A DNA stretch of 31,600 nucleotides from CAZVJU01 sp964627195 (lineage in GTDB: Bacteria; Patescibacteriota; Microgenomatia; UBA8517). This document shows positions 13,377 through 21,428 of this stretch, one piece after another. The translations under genes and the position numbers were made by a program. The notes beneath the pieces were generated by a model, which saw only the letters and a list, made by a program, of their open reading frames with translations, was not told where the DNA came from and did no database searches. How positions within the stretch are numbered: position 1 is the first letter of the stretch; each line of letters begins with the position of its first letter. The DNA is taken from positions 1 to 31,600 of the forward strand of contig CAZVJU010000013.1 of the NCBI GenBank assembly GCA_964627195.1, read 5' to 3'.

Positions 13377-14393
13377 TTATTCCCAAGGAATTGTTTCGTC
13401 ACCGCCGTCCAGAAGTTTTCTTATTTCTATTTTGGCTTCTTCTTCTTCAAAGTGTGATAAAAAAAATTCTATAGCCTCACATGTTTGTAAGATTGAAAAA
13501 TCAATAAGAGGTTTTCTGATAAACAGATGACTATATCTTTCGTCGATCCTTTGAATTTCTTCCGCCTTGAATGACAAATTCCAATGGCTAAGTCTAAATT
13601 CACCCTTCAAGGCTTTTTCTAGATCACTATTACCATATCTTAAAGCAGCTAGGAAGTTTTGTTCCAGTTTTTGTGATCCAAAAAATCTTTCAATATTTGT
13701 TTGTGAGTGAGCTTTTGCCCTGTCAACTTGCCTGCTTTCGATAAGAAAAGGAAAGACAGTCTCTAGGCAAAACAAGCGTGTATTTTTCTCATGATCATAA
13801 GGTAGCCCACCCCCGTCACATCTGGGATCACAAAGTTTCATTTCACTCACTATTTTGTGAGGTTCATCATCCATTAGTTTGTGTCGAAAACCCCAGTAAT
13901 ATGCGCTTCTTATTAACCCGGAGTGTCCCATTAGAGCAAGTTGATCTGCGTCTCTGATAATCATTTCCGCAGCACTCTTTTCATCATGATTATTTGGGAT
14001 TTTGTCTTCGTTGTGAGAATAAACCAGATCAGCAACATCCTTATTCTTTGTGATCATGTAAGCAATCAGTGATGATGCAACGGCATGCGGTCCGTAAGGA
14101 ATTTCTCCCGATCCCGTACTTCCATGAGATACATCGTGATAGGTTACTGCAGCATCAAGAACATCTTTCCAATAGTTTCCTAAACCACAAATTTCAGCCA
14201 TAACTTTGGAAAAGTTTCGTACGGTTTCGATATGATGTAAAGCGTGGGGGAAATCGGGATTGGAAACAGAATCTATATCGATGTTTTTTACCCAGTTTTG
14301 GATCGGTTCGTCAGGATCGACCTCAAAAAGCCATCTGTAAACTTTTTCAGGATTACCTGTATCTATGAGTGGTCCCGATTGATTTTCCTTCAT
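13377..14393 (-). CDS. HD-domain phosphohydrolase-like protein
   Basis: About 338 residues. The HD signature is spread over ALHHIETVRNFSKVM (metal His), VTYHDVSHGS (the His-Asp pair) and IIRDADQLALMGH (distal Asp). HD proteins hydrolyse nucleotides or phosphoesters; the C-terminal 150 residues are unassigned. The frame extends to ATG 14438, but an extended TGTATAAT -10 box lies inside that extension at about 14415-14422, so I prefer ATG 14393. Neither choice alters the domain. Last gene of the array, reverse-oriented, bounded on its right by a weak family B-like sequence. Confidence 0.78.
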   Translation of the reverse strand: MKENQSGPLIDTGNPEKVYRWLFEVDPDEPIQNWVKNIDIDSVSNPDFPHALHHIETVRNFSKVMAEICGLGNYWKDVLDAAVTYHDVSHGSTGSGEIPYGPHAVASSLIAYMITKNKDVADLVYSHNEDKIPNNHDEKSAAEMIIRDADQLALMGHSGLIRSAYYWGFRHKLMDDEPHKIVSEMKLCDPRCDGGGLPYDHEKNTRLFCLETVFPFLIESRQVDRAKAHSQTNIERFFGSQKLEQNFLAALRYGNSDLEKALKGEFRLSHWNLSFKAEEIQRIDERYSHLFIRKPLIDFSILQTCEAIEFFLSHFEEEEAKIEIRKLLDGGDETIPWE

Positions 14394-14460
14394 TTTTTTG
14401 ATTGGTAGTGCTGAGGCGATTATACACGACGATGTCACTGTTGGTTTTTAATTTAGAAAA

Positions 14461-14530
14461 TTATTTCTTCTTCCGGATTTTTACACTAATTTTTAAGCGA
14501 GGTTGCGAAGCTTGGCGGAAAGAGTGTAAA
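14461..14530. repeat. Possible right end of the array: weak family B copy plus hairpin
   Basis: ATTTCTTCTTCCGG (14463-14476) resembles the family B left half. It is followed by an inverted repeat TTTACAC (14480-14486) / GTGTAAA (14524-14530) with an inner AAGC/GCTT stem. No further copies lie to the right. Confidence 0.35.
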
Positions 14531-14541
14531 GTAAGAAGGCA

Positions 14542-15447
14542 ATGAGAAAGTATCTGACTCTATTCACTCTCCTTTTTATCCTCTTCGCTTTAAACGGAGT
14601 AAGAAATGTTTTTTCTCAGGTTTCACCAACGCCGGAAGTGACTACCGAGGTTACGCCGGCAGAAACTCCGACAACAAGTACAACTCCTACAAGCGCGTCC
14701 TTTGATCAAGCCTATCAGGAGTACCTGGACGAAATAGAGAAATACAAAGGTGCTCACCAAGACTACCTTTTTCGAAAAGCCCAATATCAAAGGTTTGGAA
14801 CTTTGAAGTCTCGCCAAGACGCACAGATTGCAACTGCTGCAATGCTCCAAACACGGGATGATGTTGTAGTTAGTTACCTCAGTTTAGTGAAAACTTTACT
14901 TACCGAGTCCAAGGGTATAACTGACGAGAAATTGCAGGGATTGGTAATTAGGGCGGATGAAGAAATTGGCTGGTGGAAGGATCATAAAGCTGCGATTCCG
15001 AGCGCCGGAACGCTTAAAGATTTAGAAAATGATTCAGCCGAAGCCAGGAGTCGCTGGGCTGGGGTAGATCCTCTAGTCTACGAGATATTGGCAGAGATTG
15101 CCAACGGAAGAGTTTCAGATTACATGGTTAGAACAAACGAATTTTTTGCGCGGGTTAAAGACATGATAGTCCAAATTCGCTCTAAAGAAGGTGAAGGCCA
15201 GACATTCAGCTCTGAAAAATTCGATGTTTTAGACCGGTGGGTTTTTGAAACTGACAATAGAATAGTACGGGCTAAGGAGAGGAAAGCTGAGGGCGAAGAA
15301 GCAATTACTCTTTTGAAACGACGGAGGACTAACGCCTTACCAGCCTACAACAACGTTATCGTGATTTTGGGCGAGACGCAGCTTTATCTGAAAGAAGCAA
15401 ATACATTTATGAAGGAAATTATTCGCGAGATTAAAACAGCAGAATAA
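14542..15447 (+). CDS. Secreted or membrane-anchored coiled-coil protein (hypothetical)
   Basis: A 301-residue protein with an N-terminal signal or anchor (KYLTLFTLLFILFALNGV, residues 3-20), a Pro/Thr-rich low-complexity linker (about 28-52, PTPEVTTEVTPAETPTTS) and a long Glu/Lys/Arg-rich helical region with heptad character to the end. The layout fits an exported structural or surface-associated protein; no family is recognised. AGAAGG lies 4 bases before the ATG, one of the few plausible Shine-Dalgarno sites here. It is followed after 47 bases by the membrane protein at 15495, probably in the same operon. Confidence 0.75.
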   Translation: MRKYLTLFTLLFILFALNGVRNVFSQVSPTPEVTTEVTPAETPTTSTTPTSASFDQAYQEYLDEIEKYKGAHQDYLFRKAQYQRFGTLKSRQDAQIATAAMLQTRDDVVVSYLSLVKTLLTESKGITDEKLQGLVIRADEEIGWWKDHKAAIPSAGTLKDLENDSAEARSRWAGVDPLVYEILAEIANGRVSDYMVRTNEFFARVKDMIVQIRSKEGEGQTFSSEKFDVLDRWVFETDNRIVRAKERKAEGEEAITLLKRRRTNALPAYNNVIVILGETQLYLKEANTFMKEIIREIKTAE

Positions 15448-15453
15448 GTAACT

Positions 15454-15482
15454 CTGACTTTCTTTTTGGAAAAGAAAGTCAG
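15454..15482. repeat. Perfect 13-bp hairpin between two genes
   Basis: CTGACTTTCTTTT (15454-15466), loop TGG, AAAAGAAAGTCAG (15470-15482). There is no T-run after it, so it is not a classical terminator of the + strand; it may stabilise or process the message between the two envelope genes. Confidence 0.7.
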
Positions 15483-15494
15483 ACAAAGAAAATT

Positions 15495-16136
15495 ATGCAA
15501 GAGGAGAAAAATCAAAAAATTGGGGGAGAAAAAAAAGGACTTAAAAGCCTTTTTGCTGGTTTGGGTGGGCTAGGTGGTTGGTTCGGAGCACTTATCGGCC
15601 GGCCCAAAGCTCCTCAAGTACCGGTGTCCACAGAGCCTACTCTTACGCCCACGGAAAATACTCCAGTATCTCAAGGCCCATCCGCTGAAGAAGATAGCAT
15701 AAAAACTGATATCGAGGGTGTCAAATTGTTTGTCAAAAGGGGAGTTAAGCAGGTTTCGACAAAAGTAGCACCCCTTGCGAAAGAAGGAGTTGAACTTTCG
15801 GGAGAAGCCATAACCGGAGCGAGTGGACTCGTAGAAAAATCATTTCTCAAAAAATTAATCCGGGTATTTTTGATAGTATTATTTCTTATTATTCTTGTTT
15901 TTGTATCCCTAAAACTTTTCAGTATTTTGCGCCAGAAGACTGAGCCAGAAAAACCTCCGGTAGTTCCTGCTTCTCCGATACCCTACTTGCCCTATAAACC
16001 CTCTGTCTATGCCGGAGACCCTGAGGTTTTACAGCTTGAGGAAGATGCAAGCGTTCTTGAGACAGAGCTCGCCAGCACATCTGTCCGTGAAGATAGACTT
16101 AAACCTCCAAGTTTGGATTTTGATGTGAGATTTTAA
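15495..16136 (+). CDS. Single-pass membrane protein with Pro-rich linkers (hypothetical)
   Basis: A 213-residue protein. It has a Gly-rich start (residues 15-35), a Pro/Thr linker, an amphipathic region, one strong transmembrane helix at about 122-144 (IRVFLIVLFLIILVFVSLKLF), then a second Pro-rich stretch (EKPPVVPASPIPYLPYKP) and an acidic tail. The N-terminal part is probably cytoplasmic and the tail outside. No family recognised. It lies between a secreted coiled-coil protein and a membrane-anchored glycosidase, which suggests a joint role at the cell envelope. Confidence 0.72.
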   Translation: MQEEKNQKIGGEKKGLKSLFAGLGGLGGWFGALIGRPKAPQVPVSTEPTLTPTENTPVSQGPSAEEDSIKTDIEGVKLFVKRGVKQVSTKVAPLAKEGVELSGEAITGASGLVEKSFLKKLIRVFLIVLFLIILVFVSLKLFSILRQKTEPEKPPVVPASPIPYLPYKPSVYAGDPEVLQLEEDASVLETELASTSVREDRLKPPSLDFDVRF

Positions 16137-16184
16137 TAAATCTATAGTTTTCGAAGCGGGAAAACTGCGCGTTATTACCTTGGA

Positions 16185-17600
16185 ATGAGACGGCTAAAAA
16201 GGCATCACAAAAATACTCTTCGATTAGTCGGGATACTTGCTATTGCCTTAGCAATAGCCTCTACGGTGAAGCTCGCAACCAATTATGTGCCCTTTGTAAA
16301 TAAAGCCTATATGGAGGTTACGGGGGTAAGAGCAAATCTGACTATAAATTTTGGCCGCCAGGGTACTTTTACGCCGCACTGGAAATATTTAGCCCAAGGC
16401 GGAGAGGAAAAAAGCGGACTTCAGGCGGTTATCAAAAATGTTCAAAAACTGGAACCAACCTATATCCGCATTGATCATGTTTACGATTTTTATGATCCGG
16501 TCAAAAAAGATGCAAACGGCTACTTGGTATTTGATTGGGTAAATTTGGATAAAGAGATCAAAGTTATTGAGTCTATGGGCGCACGGCCGTTCCTCGCACT
16601 GTCCTATATGCCGAAAGCCTTATCAAAATCAAATGAGCTTGATTTACCTTATTCATGGGATGAGTGGAAGCTGGTTGTTCAAAGGACAATTGAGCATGTG
16701 AGTGGTATCAGTGAATTGGGGATTGCCGGGGTTTACTACGAAATCTGGAATGAGCCCGATCTTTTTGGCAATTTTAAAACAACAGGGAGTAAAAATTATC
16801 TTACTCTTTACGACTATGCGGAAAAAGGTGCTCGTGAGGCAAGGGGGGTGCTGCCCTTTAAAATTGGTGGGCCGGCAACCACGGCTTTTTACAGAAACTG
16901 GTTTACTGATTTTTTCACTTACGCCCAAAGAAATAATTTACGAGTGGATTTTTACTCCTGGCATATTTACTCCAAAAATATATCTTCCTTTGAAGATAGT
17001 TTACAGATGGCAGGAGAGCTCTTAAAACGTTATCCTCGGTATCTAAATACCCAATTTGTCATTTCTGAAAGTGGTTTCACTTCTGAAAATGATCCGGGTT
17101 ATGATACTTTTTTTGGGGCAATTCATGCTCTTTCGATGTTTGCCACGACTTTTCAGAAAAATGCGATGATCTTTACTTTTGAAATAAAAGACGGCCTGGG
17201 CCAAGGAAAATATTGGGGAAGGTGGGGGATTCTGACTCACGAAAAGTTCGGAGTTCCTGCCGAAAAGCCGAGATTTGCCGCAATTGAGTTTTTAAACGCG
17301 ATGACGGGAAAATGGCTGGATTTAAGGGGTCAGGGAAGTTGGGTAAAAGCTTTTGCTACTTACCGCAAGGATGAAAAAACACTTCGACTGTTAGTTACAA
17401 ATTACGACCCCTATGGGACACACCGGGAAAGCGTTCCAATAACTTTTACAAACCTTCCGTCTCAAAAAGTAAGAGTTAAAAGAGTTGATTTTTTGGGCCA
17501 AACTAAAGAGCTTTCGATAGAGATTCAAGAAGGTGTTTTGAAGACAGAGCAGTTATTTGAGCCAAACAGTGCGGGAATTTTCGAAATTATCCTGGATTAA
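16185..17600 (+). CDS. Membrane-anchored GH39-like glycoside hydrolase
   Basis: A 471-residue protein. An N-terminal anchor (LRLVGILAIALAIASTVKLA, about 12-32) precedes a (beta/alpha)8-type catalytic domain of clan GH-A. The acid/base block is YYEIWNEPDLF (Glu190) and the nucleophile block FVISESGF (Glu295), both where GH39 beta-xylosidase-like enzymes carry them. The C-terminal 110 residues form a beta domain (LRLLVTNYDPYGTHRESVPITFTNLP). It probably acts on external or cell-surface glycans; substrate unknown. G/C content is clearly higher than in the array genes: 32 of 60 bases at 16561-16620 against 17 of 60 at 4441-4500. Confidence 0.82.
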   Translation: MRRLKRHHKNTLRLVGILAIALAIASTVKLATNYVPFVNKAYMEVTGVRANLTINFGRQGTFTPHWKYLAQGGEEKSGLQAVIKNVQKLEPTYIRIDHVYDFYDPVKKDANGYLVFDWVNLDKEIKVIESMGARPFLALSYMPKALSKSNELDLPYSWDEWKLVVQRTIEHVSGISELGIAGVYYEIWNEPDLFGNFKTTGSKNYLTLYDYAEKGAREARGVLPFKIGGPATTAFYRNWFTDFFTYAQRNNLRVDFYSWHIYSKNISSFEDSLQMAGELLKRYPRYLNTQFVISESGFTSENDPGYDTFFGAIHALSMFATTFQKNAMIFTFEIKDGLGQGKYWGRWGILTHEKFGVPAEKPRFAAIEFLNAMTGKWLDLRGQGSWVKAFATYRKDEKTLRLLVTNYDPYGTHRESVPITFTNLPSQKVRVKRVDFLGQTKELSIEIQEGVLKTEQLFEPNSAGIFEIILD

Positions 17601-17603
17601 CAC

Positions 17604-17927
17604 TTAGGGAAGATTGATTTTCTTGAGGTTAAAAGTTTCTACGATTAGTCCCACATGGTCAATCATCGGAAAGACACGTTTTACCTCGTTTTGGAATTTT
17701 TCTGCAAGATTGACCGAGAATTTGTTGTACATACCCCTTTCCGTGTTTGCACACAGGCGGTTTTCATATTCTCTGACAACTTCCATAACTTTTTTCCCCT
17801 CGGTGTTAAACTTGTCCTGTAGATCATCTGGCCGTAGAGAGTAGTCGCTATGGAGTTTTCTGAAGTCGGCGAAAAGCTCCTTGTTCTCTGAAAGCATTTT
17901 GTCAAAATATTCCTTGTATTTTGTCAT
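17604..17927 (-). CDS. Hypothetical helical protein (107 aa)
   Basis: A small, charged, probably all-helical protein with no recognised motif (MTKYKEYFDKMLSENKEL at the start). It converges with the glycosidase gene, with its stop 3 bases past that gene's stop. Just upstream (17953-17978) is a second, interrupted copy of its first codons (MTKYKDY then stop), which indicates a local duplication of the 5' end. Confidence 0.6.
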   Translation of the reverse strand: MTKYKEYFDKMLSENKELFADFRKLHSDYSLRPDDLQDKFNTEGKKVMEVVREYENRLCANTERGMYNKFSVNLAEKFQNEVKRVFPMIDHVGLIVETFNLKKINLP

Positions 17928-17952
17928 AAAAATAGCATATTTGTTACTTTAA

Positions 17953-17978
17953 TAGTCCTTATATTTAGTCATCAGAAA
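17953..17978 (-). pseudogene. Truncated duplicate of the start of the 17604-17927 gene
   Basis: On the reverse strand the bases read ATG ACT AAA TAT AAG GAC TAT TAA, that is MTKYKDY then stop. The intact gene begins MTKYKEYF about 45 bases downstream. Probable remnant of a small tandem duplication. Confidence 0.5.
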
Positions 17979-18038
17979 AGTATACAACTTTTGATTGGCT
18001 CGGGGTAAAGTTTTTCTGGTTCAGGTATAATTGACCGT

Positions 18039-19175
18039 ATGAAGAAACTAGTTACCTTGTTTGCTTTAACGGTTCTGGTAATCGGAGGCGCAGTTGTCTA
18101 TGGCAAATTAAAGCCAAAGCCGCCTCTTGAAACAAAGTTTGTCCAGGAGAAGCGACAAGTAATAAGCCCGCCTGCCGGACGGGCAGGTAACAAGAAACAA
18201 GAGGAAGAAGTAAAGAAAGTTCAGATAAAAACTCCAGGTGAATATGCCTTGGTTGATAATTTCAAACACACTTACCAAGCTTTCAATAACTGCGGGCCGG
18301 CAACTTTAGCGATGATTTTGGGGTGGTATGGCAGAAACGTTTCCCAAAAAGAGCTGGGGGATGCTATGCGGCCTTATCAAATTGCAAGCGGGGACAACGA
18401 CGATAAAACCATCTTTACCTATGAATTTGTCGACTGGGCCAAAAAATACGGGTTTAGTGCAATTGCCCGGATAAATGGCGACATTGATCTATTGAAAACC
18501 TTTACCGCAAACGGAATTCCGGTTGTTGTCAAAACCTGGCTGCACCCGAATGAGGATATCGGCCACTTCAGGATTGTCCGAGGATTTGATGAAGAGAAAA
18601 AAGTAATTATTCAGGATGATTCCTACGAGGGACCGAATCGGAGGATTTCGTATTACGACTTTTTATCGATGTGGCAGCCATTTAATTATGCGTACATTAT
18701 TGTCTACGACGGTTCCAAAAAAGATGTAGTCGAGGAGATTATTGGAAATGAAATGGAAGAAAGGGCTGCGTGGGAGAATGCTCTTGCGCGAGGTAAAAAA
18801 GAAAGCCAGCTTGATGAGGAGAATGTGTATCCCTGGTTTAATATGGCGACTTCTTATTTTCATATAGGCGACTATGGAAATTCGATTGCCTCATTTGAAA
18901 AAGTAGAAGCGCGTTTACCCAAAAGAATGCTGTGGTACCAAATCGAGCCGATCGAAGCTTACAAAGAATTGGGAAAGTATGATCGGGTTTTTCAAATTAC
19001 TGATCATATTTTGACTAATGGTAATCGGGCCTTTTCGGAACTCTACCAATTACGGGGAGAAATTTACTTGTCACAAGGAAATAAGGCCGCAGCGAGAAAG
19101 GAATTTGACTTAGCTATGGAGTACAACAAGAATTTCTCTCCCGCTCAAGAATCTCTAAAACAAATTTCACTTTAG
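18039..19175 (+). CDS. Membrane-anchored C39-like cysteine peptidase with TPR repeats
   Basis: A 378-residue protein: N-terminal anchor (LVTLFALTVLVIGGAVVYG, 4-22), linker, Peptidase_C39_2-type domain at about 65-215, and tetratricopeptide repeats at about 255-378. Catalytic residues are visible: Cys85 in AFNNCGPATLAM, His176 in DIGHFRIVRG and Asp193/194 in IIQDDSYEG. It probably works outside the membrane. A TATAAT box (18026-18031) lies 7 bases before the ATG. Residues 43-50 (SPPAGRAG) are encoded by a G/C-rich palindrome that appears to have inserted in frame. Confidence 0.85.
   Translation: MKKLVTLFALTVLVIGGAVVYGKLKPKPPLETKFVQEKRQVISPPAGRAGNKKQEEEVKKVQIKTPGEYALVDNFKHTYQAFNNCGPATLAMILGWYGRNVSQKELGDAMRPYQIASGDNDDKTIFTYEFVDWAKKYGFSAIARINGDIDLLKTFTANGIPVVVKTWLHPNEDIGHFRIVRGFDEEKKVIIQDDSYEGPNRRISYYDFLSMWQPFNYAYIIVYDGSKKDVVEEIIGNEMEERAAWENALARGKKESQLDEENVYPWFNMATSYFHIGDYGNSIASFEKVEARLPKRMLWYQIEPIEAYKELGKYDRVFQITDHILTNGNRAFSELYQLRGEIYLSQGNKAAARKEFDLAMEYNKNFSPAQESLKQISL
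18168..18190. repeat. G/C-rich palindrome inserted in a coding region
   Basis: CCCGCCTGCCGGACGGGCAG: CCTGCC pairs with GGCAGG across a short loop. It lies in frame in the linker of the C39-like protein. From memory, similar palindromes are common in candidate-phyla genomes. Confidence 0.6.
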
Positions 19176-19182
19176 TGCTTTA

Positions 19183-19205
19183 AAGAGATAAAGTAATGAT
19201 CTCTT
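19183..19205. terminator. Possible bidirectional terminator
   Basis: AAGAGAT (19183-19189) and ATCTCTT (19199-19205) form a 7-bp stem with a 9-base loop between two convergent genes. The stem is A/T-rich, so the call is weak. Confidence 0.35.
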
Positions 19206-19207
19206 AG

Positions 19208-21064
19208 TTATACTTTCGTAAGTGGTTTGTCTGGTCTACTTATATAAAGAGCAAGATTATGGCTTTTTGCTATTTCTTTAGTAATTAGCCAGCCTTTCCA
19301 GCCATTTAGATGTCTGGGCATCCAGAGTCCTGGAGCATTTCGTTCGTACCCGAATGAATTATACCAATGATTGGTAAAAACACCTTGAGTAATATACCTA
19401 TCATTAGGATCTAGATTTATCGTGTCTAAAGTTCGAAATACAAATATATTATTTTCTCCATCAACTTTTGCGGTTAAAATTGGCCGATCTTTATCTGTAA
19501 GAAATCGATAGAGATGTGTGGGACTAAGTGAGGGTTGTTCGTGATTAACCTGGAAATATCTGGTAATACCTAAAAGAGTAAATAGGGGACGATATCTAAG
19601 TATTGTTTGAACATCGCCAACCTTAGAAATAAGCTTTTCTTTTTCAAAAGCATCGTTCATTAACTGCAATAATTCCGGAGCTTCCATTAATTCGGGATTC
19701 ATTTGCAGATTCCCAGTAATCAAACGAATTCGATCTTTCTCTTTTCCACAGCCTGCAAACGCCCATTGTCTTTCCGATCTAAGGGCAGAGTTGCGTATGG
19801 AATTTAGAGTTTCGTGCCAGACAGAACCTACCTCTATATTCTCCGGATAATTCCCTGAAGATAAGAGTTCTTCTTTGCCTAAAGTAGTGCCAGTTATGTA
19901 TCTCCTGAAATGATAATCAAGCCAGTAATCTTTAGGCAATTCACTTTTTTCTATTTCTACTTCCTGGGTTTCTTTAGGCTTTTCTGACAAAGGTTTTGAG
20001 GAACCTCCAGCAGCTTCGTATTTTTCGGCAAAATGCCTTCTTACTTTTGGTTCCTTCAAATCAACAGGTTCGGTTTCTTCGGCTATCAGTAGAGTTGTTT
20101 TTGTAGTTCCCCGAGGGACATTATCCAAATGGGGGCGTAAATGTCTTCTTATATTTGGGTGACGGAGTCTACTAAGGGCTGTGGCTTCTATCTGTCGTGC
20201 TCTTTCTCGAGTCACTCCAAATGCTTTACCAGCATTTTCTACCGTTAATTCATCTTCATATCGTAGCTTTAGTATTCTTTGTTCCTTTTCGGTCAATACA
20301 CCTTCAGTTATTTGACGAAGTTCTTCCCGAAAAATATTTTCTTCCCCAGTTTCTTCGGTCGATTTGTTATCTACCACTGAATCAAGAAGCTTCGTACCCT
20401 GATCTTGAGCAATATAATTGTTATGGATGTTAGCAAGAGTTTTGTGGTTGTGGTGGTTTATCTCAGATGAGTCCCTGGTTGTGTCATCTGGAAATACGTT
20501 GGAATTATTCTCGCGTATGATTTCAAAGAGTTGAGATAGTTCTTTTTCACTTGCTTCCCGCCCTACCTCATCAAGAAAAAGTTTTCTTGCGTCAAAATAA
20601 ATAAATAATAAATCAATATCTCTATGTTTAATTTTGTAGATTTCGGTAAGTTGTAATTCAATCTCTTGACCCACTTTTCTATGAACTCTTTGTTTCAGAT
20701 CTACTTCAGGTTGTGGTTGTCTTAAATCTTCGAAAATTGTTTCCTTTATAGTCAACAATGATTGTTGGAGAATATCTGCGTCAGAAATTCCCATATTCCT
20801 ATATTTTTGGACGACTACATTTACAGTTGGCAGACAATACCACGTGAGTTCAAGACTAGCCTGTCTATGTATATCTTTATCGGAACTTCCTAACTGTCGA
20901 ATCAACCTATCGTACTCGTCCTGACTTAAATGAAGATTATGGGGTTTTGCAAAACGATTTAGTTCATCTAATGAGCCTTCGGAGGTTAAAATGGAAATCA
21001 AATCCCGCTCTTTTGAATTGACGGATATTTGGTTTTGCGGTTCACCCTCAGTAACTAATCCCAT
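19208..21064 (-). CDS. Sigma-70-like factor with a long unassigned C-terminal region
   Basis: A 618-residue protein. Residues about 257-303 are a clear sigma-70 region 4: LTEKEQRILKLRYEDELTVE...FGVTRERARQIEATALSRLRHP, the -35-binding helix-turn-helix. Residues about 70-130 look like a weak region 2 (core-binding and -10 recognition). From about 330 on, after a low-complexity linker, a region of roughly 230 residues (378-618) has no recognised similarity; it is rich in aromatics (WKGWLITKEIAKSHNLALYISRP) and may be a ligand-binding or effector part. An extended TGTATAAT box sits 5 bases before the ATG. Promoter recognition by this factor is inference. Confidence 0.8.
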   Translation of the reverse strand: MGLVTEGEPQNQISVNSKERDLISILTSEGSLDELNRFAKPHNLHLSQDEYDRLIRQLGSSDKDIHRQASLELTWYCLPTVNVVVQKYRNMGISDADILQQSLLTIKETIFEDLRQPQPEVDLKQRVHRKVGQEIELQLTEIYKIKHRDIDLLFIYFDARKLFLDEVGREASEKELSQLFEIIRENNSNVFPDDTTRDSSEINHHNHKTLANIHNNYIAQDQGTKLLDSVVDNKSTEETGEENIFREELRQITEGVLTEKEQRILKLRYEDELTVENAGKAFGVTRERARQIEATALSRLRHPNIRRHLRPHLDNVPRGTTKTTLLIAEETEPVDLKEPKVRRHFAEKYEAAGGSSKPLSEKPKETQEVEIEKSELPKDYWLDYHFRRYITGTTLGKEELLSSGNYPENIEVGSVWHETLNSIRNSALRSERQWAFAGCGKEKDRIRLITGNLQMNPELMEAPELLQLMNDAFEKEKLISKVGDVQTILRYRPLFTLLGITRYFQVNHEQPSLSPTHLYRFLTDKDRPILTAKVDGENNIFVFRTLDTINLDPNDRYITQGVFTNHWYNSFGYERNAPGLWMPRHLNGWKGWLITKEIAKSHNLALYISRPDKPLTKV

Positions 21065-21092
21065 AGTATATTATACACCCGAGATTTTCCGG

Positions 21093-21117
21093 GCGTACAA
21101 GGACCGTCCCTGTGCGC
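21093..21117. repeat. Imperfect palindrome between divergent genes
   Basis: GCGTACAAGGAC-c-GTCCCTGTGCGC, 12-bp arms with two non-Watson-Crick positions. Its core CAAGGACCRTCCCTG recurs at 23916-23930. Confidence 0.55.
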
Positions 21118-21176
21118 AATTTTGACTCAAGTGCGACAATTGACAGAGATTGGATTTATACATTACACTATACATT

Positions 21177-21422
21177 ATGAAACGGACACAAATTTATTTG
21201 CCAAAAAAACTTCATGAAGATTTAAGACTTCTTGCCGACAGAGAGGATATTAGCATGGCTGAGCTCATACGAAAAAATATGGAAAAATTTGTTAAAAAAA
21301 ATAAAATATCACAAGCAAAATATGATTTGTTAGCTTTTTTTGCTGATCCTCCGAAAGAGTATCTAATAACAAAGAAACTTAAAAAGAGTACGGTAGAACT
21401 CGTACGAGAAGAGCGCGACTGA
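21177..21422 (+). CDS. Ribbon-helix-helix (CopG-like) antitoxin
   Basis: An 81-residue protein starting RTQIYLPKKLHEDLRLLADREDISMAELIRKNMEKFV, a typical ribbon-helix-helix DNA-binding domain, with a charged tail expected to contact the toxin. The frame opens at 21150, but the promoter fixes the start: TTGACA (21140-21145), 18 bases, TACACT (21164-21169), 7 bases, ATG 21177. The PIN gene follows after 6 bases. The module is outside the repeat-bounded array. Confidence 0.85.
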   Translation: MKRTQIYLPKKLHEDLRLLADREDISMAELIRKNMEKFVKKNKISQAKYDLLAFFADPPKEYLITKKLKKSTVELVREERD

Positions 21423-21428
21423 TATTTT

